Shown here: positions 15,810-24,266 of the stretch, piece after piece | Layout of the letters: the number at the start of each line of letters is the position of its first letter | Numbering within the stretch: the first letter of the stretch is position 1 | From: Pauljensenia sp902373545 | GTDB taxonomy: Bacteria; Actinomycetota; Actinomycetes; Actinomycetales; Actinomycetaceae | Assembly (NCBI RefSeq): GCF_041432775.1 | Contig: NZ_JAPWAG010000003.1 | Location: forward strand, 1-64,000 | Length of the DNA stretch: 64,000 bases | Direction of reading: 5' to 3' | Translations under genes and position numbers: made by a program | The notes under the pieces: model-generated | What the model saw: only the letters and a program-made list of their open reading frames with translations | What the model was told of the DNA's origin: nothing | Databases searched by the model: none

Positions 15810-18800
15810 TCAGGGCACAAGACGCCCATTAGCATCGAAGGTGTAAGCAGTGCCGTCCACAACGACGCGGCCCGTGGCCATCGCGCCTGAGGGATAGCAG
15901 TAGAACCAGGACTCGCCGTCCTTGACCCAGCCGGTGGCCATACGGCCATCGCCGGACAGGAAGTACCAGGTGCCTCCCAGGTTCACCCAGCCGGTGGCCA
16001 TCGAGCCATTGCCGTTCAGGTAGAACCAGGCACCACCCAGGTTCACCCAGCCGGTGGCCATCGCACCGCTGCCGTGCAGGTAGTACCAGGTGTCGCCGTC
16101 CTTGAGCCATCCAGTCGCCATGGCCCCGGTGTCGGGATCCAGGTAGTACCAGGTGCCACCCACGGCGGTCCAGCCGGTCGCCATCGCACCCGAGGGGTCG
16201 TAGTAGCGCCACAGACCCTCTTCCTTATCCCAGCCGGTCTTCATCCAGCCGGATGCGTCGAAGGCGTAGGTCACGCCTCCCAGCTCGATGCGCTCGTTCG
16301 CCGGGTAGGTGCCGTCCGGGTAGCGCAGCCACCAGCGCCCGTCAGCCGCGTGCATCCACGTGCCGTCCTCGGCGACGGGGCCAGGTTCAACCCGCTCCCC
16401 CGCTGCCTGTGTGAAGACAGCGACCGTGCGTGCGGGGACCGTGACGACACCCGTCTGCGCCGAGAAGGATGCCTCCTTGACGACGGAGTCAGCGCCCGTG
16501 GCCTGAGCGTCATGCAGCTTAAAAACACGACCAGCCAGGCCGTCGACGCGCTGCGTCAGTTGCTTGTCCGTCGCGTTGAACACGACGAGCGCACCGTCAA
16601 GGGCCGGATCAACGTCCGTCCCAGCCCCGGCCTCGTCGTTGATAAGCATCATGATCGTCCCATCCACGGCCTCGGAGCCGGAGTTCGGGAAGGTCACCTT
16701 CTGGTTGATGAGCTCAGCACTGCCCAGCGTGAACAGGCGCGAAGACGAACGCACGCGCAGGAAGTCCATTGCAATCTCCGAGGAGGTGCCGATCTGCTCC
16801 GGGGTCGGCTTCAGATCGGGATTCTCCAGCAGGGGACGCATGTGGTCCCAGGCCGCGCCGTTCTTCGACTTGATGGGCAGGCCATGACCGAAGCCATTGT
16901 CCTTCATCGTCCAGTCAATCGAGTTGAAGTGATCACCGGAGTTGAAGGAATCACGATCCAAGGACTTCGAGCGCAGCGTCTCTGTGCCCGACGCCCAGAA
17001 CGAGGGCGACTGAGCCAATGCCACGGATGCCTGGCTGATCAGCGACATGCGCACGCGGTGCTCCATCGGAGCGTCCGCGGGCATCTTGTAGGTCACCAGA
17101 TCGAAGAGCGTCTCATTGTCGTGGGCGTCCACGTAGTTGACGTTCTCCGCAGGCTGGGACGCGAATCCCGCGCCCTGACCGTTGTAGTCCAGCTGCGACC
17201 CCTTCACGGTCTGACCATCGTAGGTGGTGAGCGTGTAGTCCTTCAGGTTGCCCGCAAGCCCCAGCTTCACGAGGTCCACGCGATGCAGGTAGTCCGCGCG
17301 ACGCTCCGTCTCCGAGCGTGTGTCGAGGCCGTTGAAGTCCGAGAACGCGCCCGAACCGAAGCCCTGCATGACGCGGTGGTCGTCATCGAAGGGACCGCCG
17401 CCGTGGACGGCGTCGCGCAGACGGTCGTTGAACGCGCCGATGCCGGTGCCGTCCAGCTGGCCCTGCGTGGCCTGCGTGAACAGCGCGTTGTTCGCGACCT
17501 CACCGAAGTTCCAGCCCTCGCCGTAGATGTAGAGTCGCGATCCGTCCACGCCGTCCTTCTCGAGGGTGAGCTGCGAGAGAGCCTCCTTGGCACGCTTCAT
17601 CTCTTCGGCCGGGTGGTGACCCATCAGGTCGAAGCGGAAGCCGTCGACGTGGTAGTACTTCGCCCAGTGAATCATCGAGTCGATCATGAGGCGTTCACTC
17701 ATGACGTTCTCGGTAGCAACGTTCGAACAGCACGTAGAGGTCTCCACACCGCCCGAGGCGTTGAGGCGCTGGTAGTAGCCGGGAACGACGCGGTCGAGCA
17801 CCGAGTGAGCATCTTGGCCTGCGGCCGGCGTGTGGTTGTAGACCTGGTCGAGGACGACCTGCATACCGATGCGGTGCAGTCCGCCGACCATGGAGCGGAA
17901 TTCGCGCACGCGGGCGCCACCGTTTTGGTGGGAGGCGGTGGCGTAGGAGCCTTCGGGGGCCATCCAGTGCAGCGGGTCGTAGCCCCAGTTGTAGGCGTCC
18001 TCATCGGCGACGGCGGCCACGGCCGCCTGCTGTTCCTCGGAGGCCGGGCCTGCATCCTTGGGGATCTCAGGAACCTTCTGCTCGGAGCGCTTCTCAGGGA
18101 TGGTCGCAATGTCGAAGGTGGGCAGCAGGTGCACCGTGTTCATGCCGGCCTCGGCCAGCTGGGAAAGGTGACGCATACCGTTGGACTCGTACTGCGTGAA
18201 GGCCATGTAGGTGCCGCGCATGTCTTCGGGCACAGACTTGTCGGCCGCCGAGAAGTCGCGCACGTGCAGCTCGTAGATGGAGCGCTGCGCGTCGTCCTCG
18301 ATGACGGGTGCCTTGACGCTCGTCCACCCGTAGGGGGCGATCGCGGGGTTGTCCATGTTGACAGCCACGGAACGCGTGGAGTCGGCGGTCAGACCCACCG
18401 AGTAGGGGTCGGTCACCTGGTTGGTCTCGACGGCGCCCGTGGAGGGCACGTAGACGCGCACCTCCCACAGGTACTGGGCACCCTCCTTGATGGCACCGTC
18501 GGCGTTGTCAACGCTCCAGCGTCCATCATCGGTGCGCGTGGCGGGGGTGCGCACGGGGTCGCCCTTCACCTCGGGGTCAGCGCCGCGCGGAGTACGCGTG
18601 TTCCACGACAGCAGCGTGACGTCCTTAGCGGTGGGTGCCCACAGCGCGAAGGTCGGAGCGCCCGCGTCATTCCAACCCACCCCGTACGAGGCCTGGGTGG
18701 CCTTAGCGGAGTAGATGGAGTCGAGCGCGGGGGCGATCTGCACGCCCGTGAATGCGTTGACGGTCTCGCCGGACTTCTGGGCGACCGCGATCTGGCCGGT

Positions 18801-19886
18801 GAGGGCCTCGCGGGCCCCGGCCTCGTCGAAGGGGGCCTTCAGGGCGATGTAGCCGTTGAGGTTGGGGTGAGCCATCGTCACCTCGGCGGGCAGGTCGCCC
18901 GCGACGGTCAGCGGCGTGATGGTCGCTCCGGTGATAGCACCGTCCGTCAGGGCCGCACCACCCTCGGGGGCGGTGACCAGCTCGTAGGAGAGGGCCGCGG
19001 AGCCATCGAGGACCTGGGCGCGCGTGACCCCCTGGGGCAGCAGCGAGGTCGGCCACGCCAGGGTTGTGGCATTGACCCAGTAAGCGCGCTGCTCACCGAC
19101 GCCGACAACGGGAGCGTCAGCGGAGGCGATGTCCAGCTTGTGGGTCGCGGAATCATAGGTGAATGACACGAGCTTGTTCGCCTTCGTCGCAAACTGGTAG
19201 TTGGCGCCACCGGCGGCACCATCTTGCCCGTAGTTCTCATCCCACGAGCCACCGACAGCAACCTTCAGCTCGTACGTGCCCTCAGGCAATGCCGTCGTCT
19301 CGTAGGTGTAGATGCCGTTGCCCGTGGGCTCCAAGAGCGGGGCCAGGCATTCAGGCTTCCAGTTGTCGGCGCAACCCAGGTCCTTTTGGAAGGAACCCGG
19401 CAGCGTCACCATCTGGTCGGAGACGTTATTCCATACGCGGTGAGTCGCGTGGTTGTAGTAGAAAGTGACCGCAGTCGCTTCCTTTAGAGAGTAGACGATG
19501 TTCGCTCCCCCGGCTGCTCCCCCTTGGCCGTAGGCGGCATCCCACGAGCCACCTTCGGCGACCTTGTACTCGTAGTCGCCCGCGGGCAGAGTGAAAGTCG
19601 CGGTGTAGACGCCCGTCGCGTCGCGTGTCAAAGCGGCCTTGGCACAGTCGGGAGCCCAGTCGGCGTCGCACCCCATCGCCTTGTTATGGTTACCGGGGAT
19701 TGTCACCAGCACATCGTCACCGCCGCCCGCGCCTCCCGCGTCGATGGCCTGCGTGTCTGCATCCTGATTTGCCGCCTCCCCACCCGGCTCAGCCCAGGCT
19801 GCCGGGAACGTGCCCCCCATCAGCGCAAGCGCAGCGCCTACGCCCAGGGCTCGACGCAGCAGCGTCCTATTGTGTCGGTCTGTCAC
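15810..19886 (-). CDS. pulA: Secreted pullulanase (GH13) with cell-wall-binding repeats
   Basis: 1358 residues. A signal peptide (RRALGVGAALALMGG, AWA cleavage) is followed by two X25-type domains found in amylopullulanases, each with a GDYEYKVA- or GTYELKVA-like block and AAGGANY. Then come N-terminal pullulanase and CBM48-like regions and the GH13 barrel: VYNHTPAAG, nucleophile D753 in DGFRFDLMGHH, acid/base E790 in YGEGWNFG, and D923 in DAHDNE. From about residue 1170 there are tandem GWV..GGTWYYL.GSGAMATG repeats of the choline/cell-wall-binding type. It should cut alpha-1,6 bonds of glycogen, starch or pullulan outside the cell while attached to the wall, much like streptococcal SpuA. 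Monocistronic, with its own promoter. Confidence 0.93.
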   Translation of the reverse strand: MTDRHNRTLLRRALGVGAALALMGGTFPAAWAEPGGEAANQDADTQAIDAGGAGGGDDVLVTIPGNHNKAMGCDADWAPDCAKAALTRDATGVYTATFTLPAGDYEYKVAEGGSWDAAYGQGGAAGGANIVYSLKEATAVTFYYNHATHRVWNNVSDQMVTLPGSFQKDLGCADNWKPECLAPLLEPTGNGIYTYETTALPEGTYELKVAVGGSWDENYGQDGAAGGANYQFATKANKLVSFTYDSATHKLDIASADAPVVGVGEQRAYWVNATTLAWPTSLLPQGVTRAQVLDGSAALSYELVTAPEGGAALTDGAITGATITPLTVAGDLPAEVTMAHPNLNGYIALKAPFDEAGAREALTGQIAVAQKSGETVNAFTGVQIAPALDSIYSAKATQASYGVGWNDAGAPTFALWAPTAKDVTLLSWNTRTPRGADPEVKGDPVRTPATRTDDGRWSVDNADGAIKEGAQYLWEVRVYVPSTGAVETNQVTDPYSVGLTADSTRSVAVNMDNPAIAPYGWTSVKAPVIEDDAQRSIYELHVRDFSAADKSVPEDMRGTYMAFTQYESNGMRHLSQLAEAGMNTVHLLPTFDIATIPEKRSEQKVPEIPKDAGPASEEQQAAVAAVADEDAYNWGYDPLHWMAPEGSYATASHQNGGARVREFRSMVGGLHRIGMQVVLDQVYNHTPAAGQDAHSVLDRVVPGYYQRLNASGGVETSTCCSNVATENVMSERLMIDSMIHWAKYYHVDGFRFDLMGHHPAEEMKRAKEALSQLTLEKDGVDGSRLYIYGEGWNFGEVANNALFTQATQGQLDGTGIGAFNDRLRDAVHGGGPFDDDHRVMQGFGSGAFSDFNGLDTRSETERRADYLHRVDLVKLGLAGNLKDYTLTTYDGQTVKGSQLDYNGQGAGFASQPAENVNYVDAHDNETLFDLVTYKMPADAPMEHRVRMSLISQASVALAQSPSFWASGTETLRSKSLDRDSFNSGDHFNSIDWTMKDNGFGHGLPIKSKNGAAWDHMRPLLENPDLKPTPEQIGTSSEIAMDFLRVRSSSRLFTLGSAELINQKVTFPNSGSEAVDGTIMMLINDEAGAGTDVDPALDGALVVFNATDKQLTQRVDGLAGRVFKLHDAQATGADSVVKEASFSAQTGVVTVPARTVAVFTQAAGERVEPGPVAEDGTWMHAADGRWWLRYPDGTYPANERIELGGVTYAFDASGWMKTGWDKEEGLWRYYDPSGAMATGWTAVGGTWYYLDPDTGAMATGWLKDGDTWYYLHGSGAMATGWVNLGGAWFYLNGNGSMATGWVNLGGTWYFLSGDGRMATGWVKDGESWFYCYPSGAMATGRVVVDGTAYTFDANGRLVP

Positions 19887-19934
19887 GAAAGACTCCCTCG
19901 TCCAAAACGATCCCCCCTACGGGGGCTGATTACA

Positions 19935-19962
19935 AGGTTAGACACTGTGAAACGGTGAGCAA
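19935..19962 (-). promoter_or_regulatory. Promoter of the pullulanase gene
   Basis: Minus strand -35 TTGCTC (19957-19962), 16-nt spacer, -10 TAACCT (19935-19940), about 48 bp before the ATG. A small GC hairpin (around 19909-19925) follows in the leader. Confidence 0.45.
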
Positions 19963-20004
19963 AGTTTTCTGCAAGGCACAAGAAAAACCGCGGCACCGCG
20001 GCAA

Positions 20005-20036
20005 ACAAAAACCTCGCCACCGCAATGGTGGCGAGG
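20005..20036 (-). terminator. Terminator of the tRNA-Gln/Glu operon
   Basis: Minus strand CCTCGCCACC, loop ATTGC, GGTGGCGAGG, then a T-rich tail (TTTTTGTTT). It lies just past the second tRNA-Glu. Classical intrinsic terminator. Confidence 0.85.
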
Positions 20037-20043
20037 CTCGTGG

Positions 20044-20116
20044 TACCCCCAACCGGATTTGAACCGGTGTTAACGCCGTGAGAGGGCGTCGTCCTAGGCC
20101 GCTAGACGATGGGGGC
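20044..20116 (-). tRNA. tRNA-Glu (CTC), copy 2 of the operon
   Basis: The cloverleaf begins GCCCCCATCGTCTAGCGG; anticodon loop CCTCTCACG gives CTC; T-loop GGTTCAAATCC. The 3' CCA is encoded at 20043-20041. G1 pairs with U72. Its sequence is identical to the copy at 20138-20210, including short flanks. Confidence 0.95.
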
Positions 20117-20137
20117 CTTGATTCAGTTATGAATCCG

Positions 20138-20210
20138 TACCCCCAACCGGATTTGAACCGGTGTTAACGCCGTGAGAGGGCGTCGTCCTAGGCCGCTAGA
20201 CGATGGGGGC
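20138..20210 (-). tRNA. tRNA-Glu (CTC), copy 1 of the operon
   Basis: Same mature sequence as the neighbouring tRNA-Glu; the two form a tandem duplication with a 21-base spacer. Here no CCA is encoded (the 3' flank reads GGATTC). Confidence 0.95.
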
Positions 20211-20237
20211 CTTGACTGAAACTGACGTTTCAGATCG

Positions 20238-20309
20238 CTGGGGTACCAGGACTCGAACCTAGAATGGCTGAACCAGAATCAGCTGTGTTGCCAATTACAC
20301 CATACCCCA
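20238..20309 (-). tRNA. tRNA-Gln (CTG)
   Basis: The cloverleaf begins TGGGGTATGGTGTAATTGG; anticodon loop ATTCTGGT gives CTG; T-loop GGTTCGAGTCC; discriminator G. First gene of the tRNA operon, directly downstream of gltX on the same strand. Confidence 0.95.
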
Positions 20310-20355
20310 TTGGGCATCACCTGCTTCGTTCTCACGTCGCTGGCGACAGGAGATA

Positions 20356-20384
20356 ACTTTAGCGGAATGTTCCCGACGTGCCAA
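20356..20384 (-). promoter_or_regulatory. Promoter of the tRNA-Gln/Glu/Glu operon
   Basis: Minus strand -35 TTGGCA (20379-20384), 17-nt spacer, -10 TAAAGT (20356-20361), 46 bp before tRNA-Gln. Good match at optimal spacing. Confidence 0.65.
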
Positions 20385-20508
20385 ATCGAAACGGAGTGGC
20401 ACCGATCACTGCCCGACGGCGCCGAGGTTCGACGCACGTCTCGGGTTCCATCCTCCCACGTCGGCGCACCCTCTCCCCGCCCCTGAGGACACATCAGCAC
20501 ATGATGAA

Positions 20509-20548
20509 GCCCCGGCCTCGTCCCATGAACAGGCGACGAGGCCGGGGC
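20509..20548. terminator. Terminator of gltX made of the dispersed motif
   Basis: Perfect 14-bp arms GCCCCGGCCTCGTC and GACGAGGCCGGGGC, 12-nt loop, just past the gltX stop. Each arm is a copy of the window's recurring ACGAGGCC motif. No T run. Confidence 0.75.
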
Positions 20549-20560
20549 CGGGCACAGCGA

Positions 20561-22066
20561 TCAGGCCAGGGAGGCGCGCAGCGCGCGCAGGCGGGTCAGC
20601 GAGGACTCGCGCCCCAGGATCTCCATGGACTCGAACAGCGGCGGGGAGACCTGGCGGCCGGTTACGGCGACGCGCAGCGGGCCGAAGGCCAGGCGAGGCT
20701 TGACCTCCATCTCGTCGACGATGCGGGCGCGCAGCGCCTCCTCGAGGGAAGCGGTCGTGAACTCGGTCAGGCCCTCAACAGTTTCGATGGCGGCGTCCAA
20801 GACGTCCGCCGCATTGTCCTTGAGCTTGGAGACCGACTTCTCGTCCATCTCCAGCGCCTCGTCCGCGACGAAGAGGAAGCCGAGCATGCCCGTGGCCTCA
20901 CCCAGCATCTGGATGCGGGTCTGAACGAGCGGGGCGGCCTCGGTGAGGATCTCGCGCTCGCGATCGGTCAGCGCTTCGAAGGAATCGGCCGAGACGACCC
21001 CGTCGCGGTGCAGGAAAGGCACCAGACGATTTCGGAAGTCCTCACCGTCCAGCAAGCGAATGTGCTCAGCGTTGATGGCGATGGCCTTCTTCTGGTCGAA
21101 GCGCGCCGGGTTCGGGTTCACGTCGGAGATATCGAAGGCGCGCGCCATCTCCTCCATGGAGAAAATGTCGCGGTCGGGGGCGATCGACCAGCCCAGGAGG
21201 GCCAGGTAGTTGTTCAGGCCCTCGGGGATCATGCCGGCAGCCTTGTGCAGCAGCAGGTTAGACTCGGGGTCGCGCTTGGACAGCTTTTTGTTGCCCTCGC
21301 CCATGACGTAGGGCAGGTGGCCGAAGCGCGGCATGAACTTGGCGACGCCGATGGCCTCGAGCGCGCGGTACAGGACGATCTGGCGGGGCGTCGAAGACAG
21401 CAGGTCCTCGCCGCGCAGCACGTGAGTGATCTCCATGAGCGCGTCGTCAATCGGGTTCACCAGCGTGTAGAGCGGGTGGCCGTTGGCGCGCACGATGACG
21501 TAGTCCGGCACCGATCCAGCCTTGAAGGTGATCTCGCCGCGGATCAGATCCGTGAACGTGATGTCCTCGTCGGGCATGCGCAGGCGCAGGACGGGCGCTC
21601 GCCCCTCGGCGCGGAAAGCGGCGATCTGCTCCTCCGTCAGATTGCGGTCGAAGCCGTCGTAACCGAGCTTGGGATCCTCGCCCTTGGCGCGGTGACGCTC
21701 CTCGATCTCCTCGGGAGTCGAATAGGACTCGTAGGCGTAGCCGGCCTCGAGCAGGCGGGCTGCCACGTCGCGGTAGATGTCCATGCGCTCGCTCTGGCGG
21801 TAGGGGCCGTGCGGGCCTCCCTTACCGACGCCCTCGTCCCAGTCGAGGCCCAGCCACTGCAGGGACTCGATGATCTGGTCGAAGGACTCCTGGGAGTCGC
21901 GGGCGGCATCCGTGTCTTCGATGCGGAAGACGAAGGTTCCTCCCGTGTGGCGAGCGTAGGCCCAGTTGAACAGGCACGTGCGGACCATGCCGACGTGAGG
22001 GGTTCCTGTGGGCGAGGGGCAGAAGCGGACGCGAACGTCGGCACCGGTGGCAGTTGTTTCACTCAT
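20561..22066 (-). CDS. gltX: Glutamyl-tRNA synthetase
   Basis: 501 residues. Class I synthetase with HIGH-like HVGM (24-27, in PSPTGTPHVGMVRT) and KLSKR in the catalytic domain, followed by the helical anticodon-binding domain. It charges tRNA-Glu. In most actinobacteria the enzyme is non-discriminating and also loads Glu on tRNA-Gln, for correction by GatCAB; whether that holds here cannot be read directly. Its neighbours on the same strand are tRNA-Gln and two tRNA-Glu genes. The ATG follows a TAGGAT -10-like hexamer by 9 bases (TAGGATGGGGGAATC), so the leader may be very short. Confidence 0.96.
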   Translation of the reverse strand: MSETTATGADVRVRFCPSPTGTPHVGMVRTCLFNWAYARHTGGTFVFRIEDTDAARDSQESFDQIIESLQWLGLDWDEGVGKGGPHGPYRQSERMDIYRDVAARLLEAGYAYESYSTPEEIEERHRAKGEDPKLGYDGFDRNLTEEQIAAFRAEGRAPVLRLRMPDEDITFTDLIRGEITFKAGSVPDYVIVRANGHPLYTLVNPIDDALMEITHVLRGEDLLSSTPRQIVLYRALEAIGVAKFMPRFGHLPYVMGEGNKKLSKRDPESNLLLHKAAGMIPEGLNNYLALLGWSIAPDRDIFSMEEMARAFDISDVNPNPARFDQKKAIAINAEHIRLLDGEDFRNRLVPFLHRDGVVSADSFEALTDREREILTEAAPLVQTRIQMLGEATGMLGFLFVADEALEMDEKSVSKLKDNAADVLDAAIETVEGLTEFTTASLEEALRARIVDEMEVKPRLAFGPLRVAVTGRQVSPPLFESMEILGRESSLTRLRALRASLA

Positions 22067-22209
22067 GATTCCCCCATCCTACTCCAGAGGCGCTGTTGCA
22101 TTTGCTTGATGCGTGGGCGCGCTGCGACGCAGGTCAGGGGCGGCGATACGCTTCTGTCATCATCGGGATCGGCCCGCTCCGCATCCACCGCATCTTCCAG
22201 GAGGACACC

Positions 22210-23382
22210 GTGTCCGTTCGTCTCTTTTCCGACTCCCACCTCTACCGCACCGGCTCCCTGAAATGGACCGGCATCACGACCGCGAGCGGTGAGCCGACGA
22301 TCGGCGCGTGGGTGGCGGAAATGGACTTCGCCACGGCCCCCGAGGTGGCCGACGCGATGAAGGGCGCGATCGACGACGGCTTGCTCGGCTACCAGCCAAC
22401 CTGGTTGGAGCCGCGCATCGCGGGCGCGACCGCCGAGTTCCAGAAGCGGCGCTTTGGCTGGGACGTGGAGGCCTCCCACGTACGCCTCGTGGCCTCGGTC
22501 CTGCCCGCCCTCGAAGCGACGATTCAGCACCTGGTGCGCCCGGGCGCGCCGATCATCGTGCCCACCCCCGCCTACATGCCCTTCCTGACCATTCCGGGTA
22601 AGTTCGATCACCCCGTCATCGAGGTGCCCTCACTGCGCGGCACGCGTGCGCTCGGGCGCGGCTGGGCACTCGACCTGGAGGGGATCCGCGCCGGGCTCGA
22701 GGCCGGCGCTGGCCTCGTCATCCTGTGCAACCCGTGGAACCCGGTCGGCCGCGTCCTGCGTGAGGACGAGCTGCGCGCCCTGCACGACGTGGTCTCCGAC
22801 TACGACGCCCTCGTGTTCTCCGACGAAATCCACTCCTCCCTGGTGCTGGATGAGCAGGTCCCGTTCGTCTCCTACGCGAGCCTCGGCCCCTCCTTTGCCG
22901 CCCACACGGTGACGGCGACCGCCGCGTCGAAGGGGTGGAACATCGCAGGACTCCCCTCCGCGCAGGTGATCCTGCCCGACGAGGCGCTGCGCGAACGCTG
23001 GGACGTGTTCGCCGCCGACGTGCGCCACGACGCCAACGTCATCGGCACGGTCGGAGCGATCGCCGCCTATGAACGCGGGGACGCCTGGCAGCGCGAGGTC
23101 AAAGACCTGATCCGCTCGAACGTGGACCTGGTCGAGCGTGCCCTGGCACCCACACCGATCGACTTCGTGCGCCCCGAGGGCACTTACCTGACGTGGTGGG
23201 GCTTCGACGGAGTGGACCTGGGCCCCCTCTCCCCCGCCGCTTCGCTGCGCGAGCGCGCCCGCATCGCCGCCAACGAGGGGCGCACCCTGGGCGCGGATTA
23301 CTCCTCATGGGCGCGCATCAACCTGGCGTGCGCCCCCGACGTTGCCTCGCGGATCGTGGAGGGGGTCCTCGGCCTGCTCTGA
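22210..23382 (+). CDS. MalY/PatB-type aminotransferase (C-S lyase)
   Basis: 390 residues from GTG (AGGAGG five bases before), giving MSVRLFSDSHLYRTGSLKW. Class I/II PLP fold: WVAEMDFATAPEV near the N-terminus, NPWNPVGRV, DEIHSSLV, and PLP lysine K241 in AASKGWNIAG. Typical of the MalY/PatB group, which act mostly as cystathionine beta-lyase or cysteine desulfhydrase, and in oral bacteria release sulfide from cysteine. True substrate untested; it could also be an aminotransferase. Divergent from gltX, convergent with the purine phosphorylase gene across a motif-built terminator. Confidence 0.87.
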   Translation: MSVRLFSDSHLYRTGSLKWTGITTASGEPTIGAWVAEMDFATAPEVADAMKGAIDDGLLGYQPTWLEPRIAGATAEFQKRRFGWDVEASHVRLVASVLPALEATIQHLVRPGAPIIVPTPAYMPFLTIPGKFDHPVIEVPSLRGTRALGRGWALDLEGIRAGLEAGAGLVILCNPWNPVGRVLREDELRALHDVVSDYDALVFSDEIHSSLVLDEQVPFVSYASLGPSFAAHTVTATAASKGWNIAGLPSAQVILPDEALRERWDVFAADVRHDANVIGTVGAIAAYERGDAWQREVKDLIRSNVDLVERALAPTPIDFVRPEGTYLTWWGFDGVDLGPLSPAASLRERARIAANEGRTLGADYSSWARINLACAPDVASRIVEGVLGLL

Positions 23383-23398
23383 TCTTTTCTCACACGAG

Positions 23399-23450
23399 AC
23401 GAGGCCGTGGCCGGGAGCGGTGGAGATCCACCTCCCGGCCACGGCCTCGT
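23399..23450. terminator. Bidirectional terminator made of the dispersed motif
   Basis: Perfect 19-bp arms: the left arm begins ACGAGGCCGTGGCCGGGAG, the right arm is its reverse complement, 14-nt loop. Lies between convergent stops, followed by TTTGTGT on the plus side. Both arms contain the ACGAGGCCGTGGC form of the recurring motif. Confidence 0.85.
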
Positions 23451-23468
23451 TTGTGTCTGATTCTGTGC

Positions 23469-24266
23469 TCAGGTGCCCAGGGCCGCCTCGATGCCGGCAA
23501 CCACGGTCTGGCGCGCCGCCGAGGCCGCCTCGACAACGGCGGTCGGGTCCGTGGGAGCATCGGCGAAGGACAGGTCGGAGACGACCGACATGCCGGCGAC
23601 GCGCACGCCCAGGGCGTGCAGGGTGATCGCCTCCATGACGGTCGACATGCCCACGCAGTCCACGCCCAGGCCCGCAAGGATGCGGGTCTCGGCCATCGTC
23701 TGATACTCGGGGCCGCGCAGGATCGCGTAAGTACCCTCGCGCTGGCAGACCCCGCGCAGCGCCTGCGTCATCTGGGCGTCCCACACGGCCGACACGTCCA
23801 GGAACAGCGGCCCATCGAAGGGCGAGGCGCCACTGAGGTTCACATGGTCGGTGATCGCCATGACGTCGCCCAGGTTCCAGGGCTTTAGGCAGCCGTTCGC
23901 GTTCGTGAGGACCGCGCGGCTGATCCCCGCCGCTACGGCAGCTCGGGCCAGGGCCGTGACAGGGCGGGGACCCAGCCCCTCGTACAGGTGCGTGCGGCCC
24001 GTGGCCACGAGGACCACTCCCCGACGCGTCTCGTAGGCGCGCAGCTCGCCGCCGTGCCCATCCGCGACCGGCGCGACGACGCCGGGGATGTCCCCCAGCG
24101 GCACGGTGGCCGCGGGGGCTCCCCAGGCCTCGTCGAGAGCCTCAGCCAGGCCCGACCCGAGGACGACGAGCGCATCCGGGCGCCCCGCGAGAGAGGTGAG
24201 GACCCGGGCGCCGGCCACGGCCTCGTCGTCGAGGAGAGCCTGGGAGAAGCGCGGGTCGACGCTCAC
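23469..24266 (-). CDS. Purine-nucleoside phosphorylase
   Basis: 265 residues, class I (trimeric) PNP/MTAP fold. Marks: VVLGSGLAEAL (phosphate-binding serine loop), GRTHLYEG with the catalytic-site histidine region, NANGCLKPWNLGDVMAITDHVNL, GPEYQTMAETR, and GVDCVGMSTVMEAI. It splits purine nucleosides into base plus ribose 1-phosphate for salvage. The start codon overlaps the stop of the upstream permease gene by 4 bases, so nucleobase uptake and nucleoside salvage are one unit. Confidence 0.93.
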   Translation of the reverse strand: MSVDPRFSQALLDDEAVAGARVLTSLAGRPDALVVLGSGLAEALDEAWGAPAATVPLGDIPGVVAPVADGHGGELRAYETRRGVVLVATGRTHLYEGLGPRPVTALARAAVAAGISRAVLTNANGCLKPWNLGDVMAITDHVNLSGASPFDGPLFLDVSAVWDAQMTQALRGVCQREGTYAILRGPEYQTMAETRILAGLGVDCVGMSTVMEAITLHALGVRVAGMSVVSDLSFADAPTDPTAVVEAASAARQTVVAGIEAALGT

